Shown here one piece after another: positions 50,330-60,309 of a DNA stretch of 64,000 nt (its first letter is position 1; every line of letters starts with the position of its first letter). The translations under genes were made by a program, and so were the position numbers. Under the pieces are notes generated by a model. That model had not been told where the DNA came from and searched no databases. It worked only from the letters and a program-made list of their open reading frames with translations. The DNA comes from Voacanga thouarsii (Eukaryota; Streptophyta; Magnoliopsida; Gentianales; Apocynaceae), in assembly GCA_026120185.1 (NCBI GenBank), contig JANUWF010001101.1:2604001-2668000 (forward strand), read 5' to 3'.

Positions 50330-53300
50330 TGATGTCCATCCATTACATAAAGAATATGTCTCGTTAAAACCTTACTAGATAAAAACCCAGTGGAAAAAAA
50401 ATCTAGTGAAGGAAAAAGAGTACACTATTTTATATGTCTGTTTATTACTCCCCATGACGAGATTATTCCTTTAAATCTTTAAACCGACGCATACCGATTT
50501 TATATCTCAACTTCTCAAATGTTGCAGTCGATAAAGTCTTTGTAAAAATATCTGTGAGGTTGTCACATGACCGAATTTGTAGCACATCAATTTCACCTTT
50601 CTTCTGGAGTTTGGTGACCTATGTTGTGTCCGATCTCCTTTAATATATCCTCCTCGTAATTGCGCTATGCAAGCTGCATTATCTTAATAAAAAGGAGTTG
50701 GAATATCTCTGATATATGATAATCCACAACTTTCTTGGATATAATGAAACATTCTCTACTTGCTTCATGAATGGTTGTAATTTCAGCATAATTTGAAGAA
50801 ATGGCTGCTTGGAGATATCAGAAGACTTGTTTAATTCCATTCCAATGTCGTCGTGTTAGTGAAAAACTAAATCTTGCTAATAAATTGATAGTAAAGGTAA
50901 TATCAGGTTGTGTATTGTTAGCAAGATACATCAATGCACCAATTGCACTGAGATATGGTACTTCAAGACCAAGAAGTTCTTCATCCTCTTCTTGAGGTTG
51001 GAAAAGATCTTTATTCACATCTAATCACCGGACGATCATTGGAATACTCAATGGATGTGCTTTGTCCATGCCAAATTTTTTTAGAACTTTTGTTGTATAT
51101 GTTGAATAAATGTTCTACTTGCCAAATGTTCAATTTGTAAACTAAGGCAAAGTGTAATTTTACGACAATCCTTGATGTCGAATAATCAATTGTTTCTTGA
51201 AGCTCTTCAGGAGTTCCAATAAGATTAACATATATAACTAATATCACAAATTTAGAATTAGATTTCTTAATAAAAACACATGGACATATCTGGTCATTTT
51301 TAAATATCGCTTTCAATCACTATTCACTAAGATGATTGAACCACATGCGCCCAGATGGCTTCAGACCATATAATGATTTCTGTAATTTGATAGAGTAATT
51401 TTCACGATGATAGTGTTTATATGCTGTAGGCATATGAAATCCTTTGGGGATTTTCATGTAAATATCATTTTCTAAATTTCCATACAAGTAAGCAGTGACA
51501 ACATCTAATATGCGCATATCTATATTTTCATGTACTGCCAAACTGATAAGATATCGGAGTATAATAGCATCAACAACAGGAGAATAAGTTTCATCATAAT
51601 CAATACCTGGTCTTTGTGAAAAATCTTGGGCTACTAATCGCGCTTTATATCGTACGATTTCACTCTTTTCATTAGGCTTTCGCACAAATATCCATTTGTA
51701 GCCAGCAGGTTTTACACCTTCTGTTGTTCGGACTGCAGGTCCGAAGATTTCACGTTTTGTTAGTGCATTTAACTCCGATTGAATTGCATCTTTCCATTGT
51801 AGCCAATATTTTCTATGCCGACATTCATTAACTGATATTGGTTCAGGATCATCACTATCCTGTGTAACATCAAGAGATATATTGTATGCAAATATATTAT
51901 CAATAACAGTTTCTATCCAATTCCAACTTCTACCGGAAGTGGTATAATTGATAGAAATTTCAGTGTTACTTTCATCAACTTCTGGTTCTTTGTCATCAGT
52001 TTTCTCTTAGTCTTTATCATTCTCTTCTTTAATATGATCTTCTAGATCAGTTAATTCTCTTTTCTTTCGAGGATTTTTATCTTTGGATCCAAGAGGTCGG
52101 CCACGCTTCTGGCGTGCTTTTGACTCAGCAGCTATAGGTATAATATTTTGTTCTGCTGGAACTTCAATTCGAATAGGAGCATTTATAGCTGGAATATGCG
52201 ATTTTGTAACTCTTCTGGAGTCAACAAAAGCGTTTGGCATTTGATTTGCAATGCTTTGCAAATAAATTATCTTTTGAACTTCAAGTTCACATGTACTTGT
52301 GCGCGGATCAAGATAATTTAATGATGTTGTCCAAGCAAGATCCTTTTTATGCTGTTTTTGTTGTCCCCCTAATTTAGGAAATAATGATTCATCAAAATGA
52401 CAATCAGCAAATCTTGTTGTGAATATATCTCCTGTCAGGGGTTCAACATACCTGATAATAGAGGGAGAATCATATCCAACGTATATCCCCTTTCTTCTTT
52501 GAGGACCCATCTTTGTACATTGGTTTGGTGCAATTGGAACATATACAACACACCCAAAAATTCTTAAATGAGTAATATTTGGTTCTGACCTAAAAGCCAA
52601 TTGCAAATGAGAGAATTTATGATAACTAGCTGGCCTTATGCGTACAAGTGCTGCAGCATGTAAAATAGCATGTCCCCAGGCAGATGTTGGGAGATTTGTT
52701 TTCATTAATAATGGTCTAGCAATTAATTGTAATCGTTTAATAAAAGATTCAGCAAGACCATTTTGTGTATAAACATGAGCTACATGATGTTCAACATTAA
52801 TCACAATTGACATGTAATATGCATCAAAAGCATGTGATGAAAATTCACCAGTATTATCCAAACGGATATTTTTAATATGATGGTCAGGAAATTGTGCTCG
52901 TAATTTAATTATTTGAGTAAATAATCTCGCAAACGCCAAGTTGCGAGTAGATAATAAACATACATGTGACCATCGGGATGATGCATCAATCAAGACCATA
53001 AAATATTTGAACGGTCTACATGGTGGATCAATAGGTCCACAAATATCTCCGTGAATCCGTTCGAGAAATGTAGGACTTTCAGCTCCTACTTTTATTAGTG
53101 ATGATTTAACAATTAATTTTTCTAGGGAACATACAGTACATGCAAATTTTTCTGATGTTAATATCCTTTTATTTTTTAATGGATGACCATGTTTTCAATG
53201 ATTCTTCTCATCATGGTAGATCCCGGATGACCCAACCGGTCATGCCAAATGCTAAAAGTAATAGGATCAGTAAACTTTTGGTTTATGAGATGATAAATTT

Positions 53301-54827
53301 CAATTGTACGTATTTTTGCAAAATATAGAACAATAGAAAAAGAAGGTAGTTTTTCTAATACAGATTTCTTACCCAAATGAATTTGAATAATATAAAGATG
53401 CTCAATCCCATTTTCCTCATTTGTTTCAACATGATATCCATTTCTGCGGATATTTTTAAAACTCAATAAATTTCTTCTGGATTTTGAGGAAAATAGTGCC
53501 TTATCAATAATAAGTATTGTTCCTTCAGGCAACAATATACTAGTAGCTCTTCCGGAGCCTTCAATCACATTTGTATTACCGTTTATCGTATAAATATTTA
53601 TTTCTTCCATTTTGAGATCAAAAAAATATTTCTCATTTTTTAGTATGGTGTGTGTAGTTCCACTATCAATAAATGCATACATCATCATTAACAACAGCCA
53701 TCTGAACACAAATATATATATGCAAATGTAAATCTTATTAGAATATAATGAAAATACAAAAATATCATGGTGAGGCTTTTAATTCTTTTGGACACTGCCA
53801 TCACCAATTAAATGGTCTATCCTACCGTCTGAGTGTTCAAAAAAATCTGATACATCCATATGTGTAATATTGATATTAAGATCTTCAGGATCAATATCAT
53901 CATCTACAGCATCATTTACTGGATGTTGAGAAAAATTTACTTCCACATTTTTATTTTTCAATGAAGCTGGATACAATTCAACTAAATGCTTAGCCGTACG
54001 ATAGGTACGTGACCAATGGCCTTTCATGCCACATCTATAACATGTATCATCATAATTTTCTTTCATTTCTTTTTCTTTTTCTTTTCCCTTATGATCTTTT
54101 CTGTTCCACTTCAGGTGGCCAGTATTTCTCACAGTTTAATTATGATTGTGATAAGAGAAATATCGAGCGTGTCTACGGCCATGGCCATGACCACGACTAT
54201 AACGATTGCTTTTGCTGGAGCTAACAACATTCACTTCTGGGAGTGCTGTTGAGCTAGTTGGTCTGGCTTCATGATTTCTCAATAATAACTCATTATTTTT
54301 CTTTGCAATGAGGAGAGCAGTAATTAAATCTGTAAATTTGGTATACCCTTTTTCTCGATATTGTTGTTGTAGGACAATATTCGAGGCATGAAAGATGGAG
54401 AATGTCTTTTCCAACATATCTTCATCAGTCACTTTTTCTCCGCATAATTCTAACTAAGAAGTAATTTTCTACATTACGGAGCTATATTCATTCACGGTTT
54501 TAAAATCTTGTAACATCAGGTGCAACCATTCATACCGTACAGTGGGTAGTACGACCATCTTCAGGTGGTTAAATCTTTCTTTTAAATTTACCCACAGGAC
54601 ATATGGATCTTTTTCGGTAAGATATTCCATTTCAAATTTTCATCGAGATGACGACGAATAAAAATCAAAGCTTTAACCTTGTGTTGTGCAGATGCACTAT
54701 TATTTGTTTGAATGGTTTCACTAAGGCCTTTAGCATTTAGATGCATTTCTGCATCGAGAACCCATGACATATAATTTTTTTCAGAAATATCAAGGGCTAC
54801 AAATTCGAGTTTAGCTATGCTAGCCAT
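50330..54827 (-). pseudogene. copia gag-pol polyprotein, minus strand, decayed
   Basis: Gag starts at 54827 (MASIAKLEFVALD) and is frameshifted near 54590; the zinc knuckle CYRCGMKGHWSRTY has lost its last Cys. Protease AFIDSGTTHTI. GAG-pre-integrase WHDRLGHPGSTMMRRII. The integrase (52999-52007) has VLIDASSRWSHV, RLDNTGEF and NGLAESF with D and E retained, and GYDSPSIIRY. RT (51685-51011) has RYKARLVAQDFSQRPGIDYD and YGLKPSGRMW, but the catalytic YVDD reads YVNL. RNase H remnants reach 50370 (LTDIFTKTLSTATFEKLRY). Multiple frameshifts; inactive. Confidence 0.92.
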
Positions 54828-54928
54828 AGAGATTAATAAACGCGTACCTATCTTCTGGCTTGTGTAACGGTAGAGACTCGTGCTTAGTCTTCTGACTTTT
54901 GTAATGGTAGAGACTCGTGCTGATAACG

Positions 54929-55289
54929 TGTTATAAAATTTAAATAATGTTAGAATAAAATCTTCACACTACACACTAATAAAACTCTAACTATTCTTTG
55001 CATAAGAATTTATCTCTTTCTTTTCTCTCACAATTTTCTCTAATATTTCTTTTACTAATCTTTCTTTCACAAAAATGATGGTATATTACAAACTTAGAGA
55101 ATAGCTCTATTTATAGAGCTCTAATTAGTGGAATACATCATGGCATACATCATCTTCCACTAATCTTAATTAGTGGTGTCTCCACTAAATGGTGGGCATC
55201 CATAAAAATCTTCTCTAATAATTCACATAAATCCATAATTAGTGGAGCCTCTACTAATTAATGGAATTTTTAATAATTTTAAGATTTCA
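54929..55289 (-). repeat. 5' LTR of the minus-strand copia element
   Basis: TGTTATAAAATTTAAA ... AAGATTTCA on the plus strand. The outer end (expected ATAACA) is eroded next to the (TA)n at 55291-55307. The middle part closely matches the solo LTR at 9364-9730. Confidence 0.88.
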
Positions 55290-55673
55290 TTATATATATA
55301 TATATATGGCGAGAGCTTCGTGGGCTTTCGGATTTGTACAGCGCAACTAATCAACTCCAATCAAGGATTCACTTTTGATTTAGACGCAACCCATTTTTCT
55401 GTTAGGGTTTGAGACGAAAAATTCTGATCGCTTCTGGATTAACTTTCCAGTTGCAAGTCTGTTGTTGTAATGCTAGTTGGGCCTTTTCTTTTTTTTTTTT
55501 TCTAACTCTTCCTTAAAACCCAAGAAAAGATTTGAAATAGGGGTCCGTGAATACATTTGGCCAGAGTCAAAGAGGTTATTAGCTAGGGTTTCTTTTTTAT
55601 TTTGCTTTTCTCTGTGGGTGAAAAATGAGATTTCAATTGTGTGATTGATTGAGTACGTATATTTTGAGCCTGC

Positions 55674-55874
55674 TTAATTATGTACTTTCAGATGGAAACA
55701 AAGGAAGGCGCGGAAGGGCAAAGGGGATCTAGATATGGAACAGTGAAGCATGACTACACATCTCTGCATTATGTAGAGTCTTCCTCTCTGTTCTTTCAGA
55801 AATCTTCCAAGTCCTCTGCTTGACAACTTCTTCTTGGAGCCTCCAGTAGCAGAATTGCTCATCTTCAAATCCAT
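55674..55874 (-). CDS. DEVIL/ROTUNDIFOLIA-like small peptide, captured in the Helitron
   Basis: A 66-residue frame starting [20 protein letters not shown]. Residues about 19-42 hold the DVL/RTFL core: [16 protein letters not shown] then a basic RRC-like QRCVVML. In known members the core ends in LLCW plus a few residues. Here it reads [10 protein letters not shown] and runs on for about 20 unrelated residues, so the C-terminus is altered. DVL peptides are plasma-membrane associated and restrain polar cell growth in leaves and fruits. It lies on the strand opposite the Helitron, with no visible promoter. Either a captured intact-looking copy with a changed tail or a pseudogene. Confidence 0.7.
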   Translation of the reverse strand: MDLKMSNSATGGSKKKLSSRGLGRFLKEQRGRLYIMQRCVVMLHCSISRSPLPFRAFLCFHLKVHN

Positions 55875-56040
55875 GATATTGATCTTGCTCTCTTGCTTTC
55901 TTGCTTGACGATAAGATAATGAAAGAGAGTGCTAAGACAACAAGGGAAAAGTGGTACAGTTGTTTCTCAGGCCTCTGGAGAAACTATAAATGGCAACGAA
56001 TGGGAAAGAATAGAATGTAGAGTTGTGTAAACTATGAAGG

Positions 56041-56168
56041 GGCTGCAGCAGCTGAAGTCCAGGGAAACTGAGAAGCCACAAATTGATCCGGAGATTGAAG
56101 AACTCAAGTTTATTGAAAACGGGAACAAAGTTGGAAGTATGGAACCCTATTCAACATTCTACTAACAG
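56041..56168 (+). other. possible captured coding piece, unrecognised
   Basis: An open stretch from ATG 56034 (MKGLQQLKSRETEKPQIDPE, then IEELKFIENGNKVG) ending at a stop near 56163. It has coding-like composition unlike the AT-rich surroundings, but I do not recognise the family. Confidence 0.3.
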
Positions 56169-56595
56169 GTGTGCCCTGACCCATAGTTTAATACTTTCTT
56201 AAAATATACAAAGTTGAAGTATTCTTTTCATCGTCGTAAGGAATTGTATATTCCTCTGTTATTAAAATATACAATGTTGGGATATGTGTAAAAAGTGGCT
56301 GGAAATGCCAGCCTTTGCACTTTCCTCTGTTGTGGCAAAAGTACGGTGTGTATGGCAAACCTTTTCTCTTTTGTATACATATTTGGCCTTAGGTGGCATG
56401 GTAAGATTGAAAGGTAGTTACTCCTGCTTTTTGCACCTGTTTTATGTCGCATGTGCTTAGTAATAGATGCGTTTCATATGCTGAATAGGTAGTCATTAGC
56501 AAAAATTGTTTTCTCTCAGTTCGTTCTCTATTATCTTCCTGTACACTGGTGAGAATTGCTTCAGGATTCTCATATTTCTTAAACTTGGTTTCAGG

Positions 56596-56774
56596 TTCTT
56601 TCTGTTGTTGGGCTTCTTCAAGATGAAGTTGACCCAATGGTGTCTGTGATGAAAGTTGAGAAGGCTCCATTGGAATCATATGCCGATATAGGTGGACTGG
56701 CTGCCAAGATACAGGAAATCAAAGAAGCAGTGGAACTCCCCTTGACACACCCGGAATTGTATGAAGACATTGGC
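56596..56774 (+). pseudogene. captured RPT2 exon (26S proteasome regulatory subunit 4)
   Basis: Preceded by an acceptor TTGGTTTCAG, the frame reads [20 protein letters not shown], then [15 protein letters not shown] and [20 protein letters not shown]. This is the part of RPT2 just before the AAA+ Walker A motif, which is absent. The host protein is an ATPase of the 19S proteasome base. One change from the usual DAQIQEI (here AAKIQEI) is visible. After G the match ends in AT-rich filler and an inverted copy of 28 bases. Confidence 0.85.
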
Positions 56775-56838
56775 CATATAATTCTTTTATAAAGTTTAAT
56801 ACTTTCTTAAAATTCCGGGTGTGTCAAGGGGAGTTCCA
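56731..56838. repeat. 28-bp perfect inverted repeat at the end of the RPT2 fragment
   Basis: 56731-56758 (TGGAACTCCCCTTGACACAC and on) recurs in reverse complement at 56811-56838, 52 bases apart. The spacer includes GTTTAATACTTTCTTAAAA, also found at 56187-56205. Confidence 0.95.
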
Positions 56839-56930
56839 GTTTGAAAACGGGAGCAAACTGAGAGTTTTCTTTTTATTTTGTTTTTCTTTGTGGGTGAAAA
56901 TTAGATTTCATTTCAAAAGAAAAGGTCTCT

Positions 56931-57110
56931 CAAGTTTGCAAATCTTCCATTGCTGACTAAGGTGATTGTTAGCAAAGATGCTGTAGATGAAGAAGAAAAA
57001 GGAGGTGATTCACGCCCTTCTCTAGAAAAGAAACCGAAGAGGAAGCCTTTGATTCCTTCAATTGGAGCATTGTTTTTGGAATCCTATTGTATTTGGCAAA
57101 GCATTTCCTG
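56931..57110 (+). other. possible captured coding piece, unrecognised
   Basis: An open stretch reading FANLPLLTKVIVSKDAVDEE, then KKPKRKPLIPSIGALFLES, to a TGA near 57110. It has Lys/Glu-rich coding-like composition and no start codon. Family not recognised. Confidence 0.3.
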
Positions 57111-57129
57111 ACTGAGTTGTAATTTGTCT

Positions 57130-57520
57130 TATTAAAGCATTGTGTAGAATAGAAAAACAGAGGATGGGAGGCTTTGAAGTTTACGCGGAGGATGGGAGTT
57201 GTAATTTGTGTTTTTAGACAAATTACACAAATGCATTTGTGTAGAATAGAAAAACAGAGGATGGGAGGCTTCTTAAAACATATGTCTGCAGCGTCTTTGC
57301 TTTTCTATTAATAGCAACTGCCATCCTCCGCATAAACATACTATTCCTCTATTTTTTTGTTCTTAGACAAATTACAGCATTTGTGTAGAATAGAAAAACA
57401 AAGGATGGGAGGCTTCATAGCATGTTTATGCGGAGGATGGGAGTGATAATTTGTCTTATTAAAGCATTTGTGTAGAATAGAAAAACAGAGGATGGGAGGC
57501 TTCTTAGAAAGTACAAAAAA
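57130..57520. repeat. dispersed repeat with GTGTAGAATAGAAAAACAGA core, four copies
   Basis: Copies of a 40-bp block ending AGGATGGGAGGCTT start near 57139, 57231, 57372 and 57463. TGCGGAGGATGGGAG variants and one inverted piece (CCATCCTCCGCATAAACATA, 57313-57332) lie between them. Confidence 0.85.
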
Positions 57521-58370
57521 CAGAGGAATAAAAACTTTTCTGAAAGTATAAAGCCTGTTATCTATTTTGCCTTCAATTATTATTATTAATGATTTATTTT
57601 ATACCATTTTTATGTTCCTTTACCTCAAAGGATGGGAGGCTTTGAAGTTTTTGCGAATACTGCCTATGATGATTGAAGGATACGAGAAGGGTAGACTGAA
57701 ACATGCTATCATTATGTGTCAAAAATCTGAATAATTGTGGGCAGAATTTGTTCATCTGTGTTCAAGTTTGCTATTGTTTCATGATTTGTGAGAAATGAAT
57801 CATTTTTCACTTCTCCTTTGAAATATATTTTTTAAAATGGTACTTGAAGATTATGTATAACTATATAAAGTTCAAGTTCTTCGATGTCATCCTTAACGCC
57901 ATTTTCTTTTATTTTTTTAAAGAATTTTTCTCTTAGAAATCATATTAATGTGGAGATACGTGTGTATATATATCTGGCATTTCTCTATTTTTAGTACTAA
58001 AAATATTATTTTATTAATATGATTTGTATATATCTTTCCCTTTTTAATTTTCTCTTTTTTAACAAAAATTAATTTAAAATATATATAAAAAGTTTGGATA
58101 GAATTGAATTTAAGCGCTAGCTAGATAAGCATCCTGCAATAAGAGGAGTAGTTATGAACTCTATAGACCATTGGGGTGGTGAAGGAAAGCACCAATTGGT
58201 GGGGGGGGGGGGGGGGGGGACTCCACAACCTCTTGGAATTATCCTATACTTCTTAGAAATTAAAAGGAAGAGAAATTAAGAAAAATTTTATATTTCACCA
58301 AATCATGTGCAAATCGCACGTAGCAATATTGATAATAAGTTCCAAATATGTACAATAATTGCATTGTAGC
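57521..58370. other. non-coding Helitron interior
   Basis: AT-rich with no supported gene. It includes one more GGATGGGAGGCTTTG at 57629, a run of 19 G at 58201-58219, and a small hairpin GTGC-AAATC-GCAC near 58307-58319 that resembles the Helitron 3' hairpin but has no CTAG after it. Confidence 0.5.
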
Positions 58371-58373
58371 AAG

Positions 58374-58506
58374 TATAGTTTAGTGGTAAAAATGTGATTC
58401 GTTTTTTAATCCTTTGATGATTAACGGGTCTTTATTTTTGGTTTGATTCGTATTCAAACCAAAAACTTTATTTGCTTAAATAAAAGGATTTAATCCTTTT
58501 ACCACT
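58374..58506. repeat. imperfect fold-back element
   Basis: The outer arms AGTGGTAAAAA...TTAATCCTTT (58381-58423) and AAAGGATTTAATCCTTTTAC (58485-58504) are inversely related. The inner arms TTTTTGGTTTGA and TCAAACCAAAAA (58434-58464) form a perfect 12-bp stem. It looks like a small fold-back MITE or hairpin. Confidence 0.6.
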
Positions 58507-58532
58507 CAATCACAGATTCAAGAAAAAAAAAC

Positions 58533-58534
<2 letters not shown>

Positions 58535-58574
<40 letters not shown>
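58535..58574. repeat. (AT)n microsatellite
   Basis: About 20 AT dinucleotides. Confidence 0.95.
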
Positions 58575-58580
<6 letters not shown>

Positions 58581-58749
58581 TAATCCATACATTACATTTA
58601 TGTCATGCCTGTAAAATTCTTAAATAAAATAATTATTACACATTTTAAATAAAAAATTTTAAATAATTAAATAAATTAACAAATCAATTCAAGTTAAAGC
58701 AATTAGTATTTAAAATTATTAAAAAATTAAAGTGCATGTGGATTTCATC

Positions 58750-58751
<2 letters not shown>

Positions 58752-58824
<73 letters not shown>
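58752..58824. repeat. (AAT)n microsatellite
   Basis: About 24 triplets near the Helitron 3' end. A 100-codon open frame just after it (58837-59139) has no recognised domain. Confidence 0.95.
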
Positions 58825-59227
58825 TAGGCGGACTCAATGCCTGACCTTAACGGCCTCTGGAGATCCTTCTCTTTGAATTCTCGGTATTTAGCTGTCTTCC
58901 TTGGTTGGACTCTTCAATTCATGAAGCAAATCGCGCGGGAAGGATGTTTCTCAAGCATAAAGCGAGAGTTTTCAACCCTTTCAAATCGATCAACAAACAA
59001 AACTCTTGATAGAAGTCCAATTTCTTTAGTAGGAAATCAACGCGTTAAAAGATCTTTGATCTCACCCGGGAACAAGTCCAACAAAGCACTTTTATCTACC
59101 AAATTCTATCTATCCCTGTCTGCATCTATCATTCGCTGAGCTCCTTGGGCAAATCTTTCTATCAAATATATCAAAAATTAAATTTCATAATATATTTATA
59201 AATTTTAAAAAATAAATATATTCCTCC

Positions 59228-59253
59228 CGTGCATCGCACGAGCAACAACCTAG
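59228..59253 (+). other. Helitron 3' terminus: hairpin plus CTAG
   Basis: The 5-bp stem CGTGC/GCACG with a 3-base loop at 59228-59240, then AGCAACAAC, then CTAG at 59250-59253, followed by T. Confidence 0.75.
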
Positions 59254-59396
59254 TGAATATATAATTATAAAATATATTTTCTCAAGTGAAATTCTAGTTG
59301 AACTGAAGTTTGATTAATAAGATTTTTGACCTAACTTTTTAACAAATATTTTTGAACTATTTGAATCATTTAAATCTCACTTTAAAAGATAATGTC

Positions 59397-59473
<77 letters not shown>

Positions 59474-59609
59474 GTGGAAAATTCGTACTGATGACGCATA
59501 TTTGAAAATATTACGCGAAGCAATTTCCCTTTCTCAATTTCCATTTTGCTAATTCGAAATTAAAAATAGGTTGACAAGTAATTTTGTGTTCAATTTTTTT
59601 TTTAAAATA
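59254..59609. other. intergenic with (ATT)n microsatellite
   Basis: 59400-59473 is about 24 ATT triplets. The remaining DNA is AT-rich with no feature. Confidence 0.7.
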
Positions 59610-59894
59610 CTCCATCTGTCTTCTTTTATCGGTCCATTTTAATCGATTCATACATTTTAAGAAAAATAAGATTTTTTGGTTAATTAATTAATATTTTTTA
59701 TTTTATCTTTAAAAATATCTTTTTTATTAAGGAGTAATCAAATTCCAAAATTTTATATATGGTAAGCATATTTAATTTAGTTTCATTTTTTATTATAAAT
59801 ACATAATATTTATTGTATTAAAAAAAATATTTATAAAAAAATAACCATTAATATATTTTGATTGTCAAGGGATAGATAAGAGGGACAGAGAGAA
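59610..59894. mobile_element. Stowaway-like MITE upstream of the methyltransferase gene
   Basis: The left end CTCCATCTGTCTTCTTTTAT and the right end (minus strand) TTCTCTCTGTCCCTCTTATC form degenerate terminal inverted repeats. TA is on both sides (59608-59609, 59895-59896). 285 bp, AT-rich, similar in size to the MITE at 4191-4480. Confidence 0.75.
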
Positions 59895-59944
59895 TAGTTA
59901 TTTTATAGTAGTATTTGATTTTTTAAATTAAAAAATCATCCCAT

Positions 59945-60309
59945 TTCCAGCTCGTCATCGTCTTAGCTCTTTTTTCCCAAATGCTAAGCCCTAATCGAAC
60001 AGACTCCTACACCAGTGCGCACCTCTGCTACGCTCGGGAGTTTCCGATCGGCGTCGGAAATTTCCATTGTCGGCTGTCTTCGCCGGTGCTCTATCCCTCT
60101 GTCTTCCTCTGGCCCGAGCACACACACTTACACAAACACATACTCACCGTGAAATGCACCCATCTTTTGGCTTCGTTTTGCCATTTTTTTTTCTTCGTTT
60201 GTGCTTGTCACACCATATTAATCTTTTATTTTGTTTATTTATTTATTTGCTAGCGACTGCAGTGGTTTTTGTATGCTGCCACTGAAGGAAAAGAGAGATT
60301 GAGATATTG
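59945..60309 (+). other. probable first (5' UTR) exon of the methyltransferase gene
   Basis: GC-richer, pyrimidine-rich sequence typical of a plant leader, ending at TTG|GTAACTC (60309/60310). It contains an upstream open frame of 90 codons at 59981-60253, without a known domain, that could damp translation. The link to the CDS by an intron of about 1.1 kb (60310-61400, acceptor CTCTTGCAG) is inferred from splice sites only. Confidence 0.45.

Larger units (their letters stand above)
50023..55289 (-). mobile_element. Ty1/copia retrotransposon, minus strand, inside the Helitron
   Basis: LTRs at 50023-50320 and 54929-55289. The polypurine tract, read on the minus strand as AAATGGGGAG, abuts 50321. 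The sequence after the 5' LTR, CGTTATCAGCACGAG (54914-54928), is at the primer-binding position; I do not name its tRNA. The insertion is within a (TA)n tract, so the exact target duplication cannot be set. Order from right to left: gag, protease, integrase, RT, RNase H. Confidence 0.93.
49376..59253 (+). mobile_element. non-autonomous Helitron carrying gene fragments
   Basis: The 5' end is A|TCTATATATA with AATAAAAGTTG following, the common 5' terminus of plant Helitrons. The 3' end is a hairpin CGTGC-ATC-GCACG (59228-59240), nine bases, then CTAG|T (59250-59254). Helitrons insert between A and T without target duplication; both flanking bases fit. No Rep/helicase frame is present. Inside are pieces of at least three host-like genes and a 5.3-kb copia insertion; without it the element is about 4.6 kb. 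The pairing of these two ends is inferred, and a smaller Helitron using one of them is possible. Confidence 0.65.

Noticed and set aside
50801..50995. Plus-strand open frames across 50801-51140 and 54009-54252
   Set aside because: They are antisense shadows of the minus-strand copia pol and gag.
58296..58330. Second Helitron 3' end (hairpin GTGC-AAATC-GCAC)
   Set aside because: The hairpin is not followed by CTRR within the usual distance.
58837..59139. 100-codon open frame near the Helitron 3' end
   Set aside because: No recognised motif, no paralogue in the window, and it follows directly after a microsatellite. It may be another captured piece, but I cannot support it.
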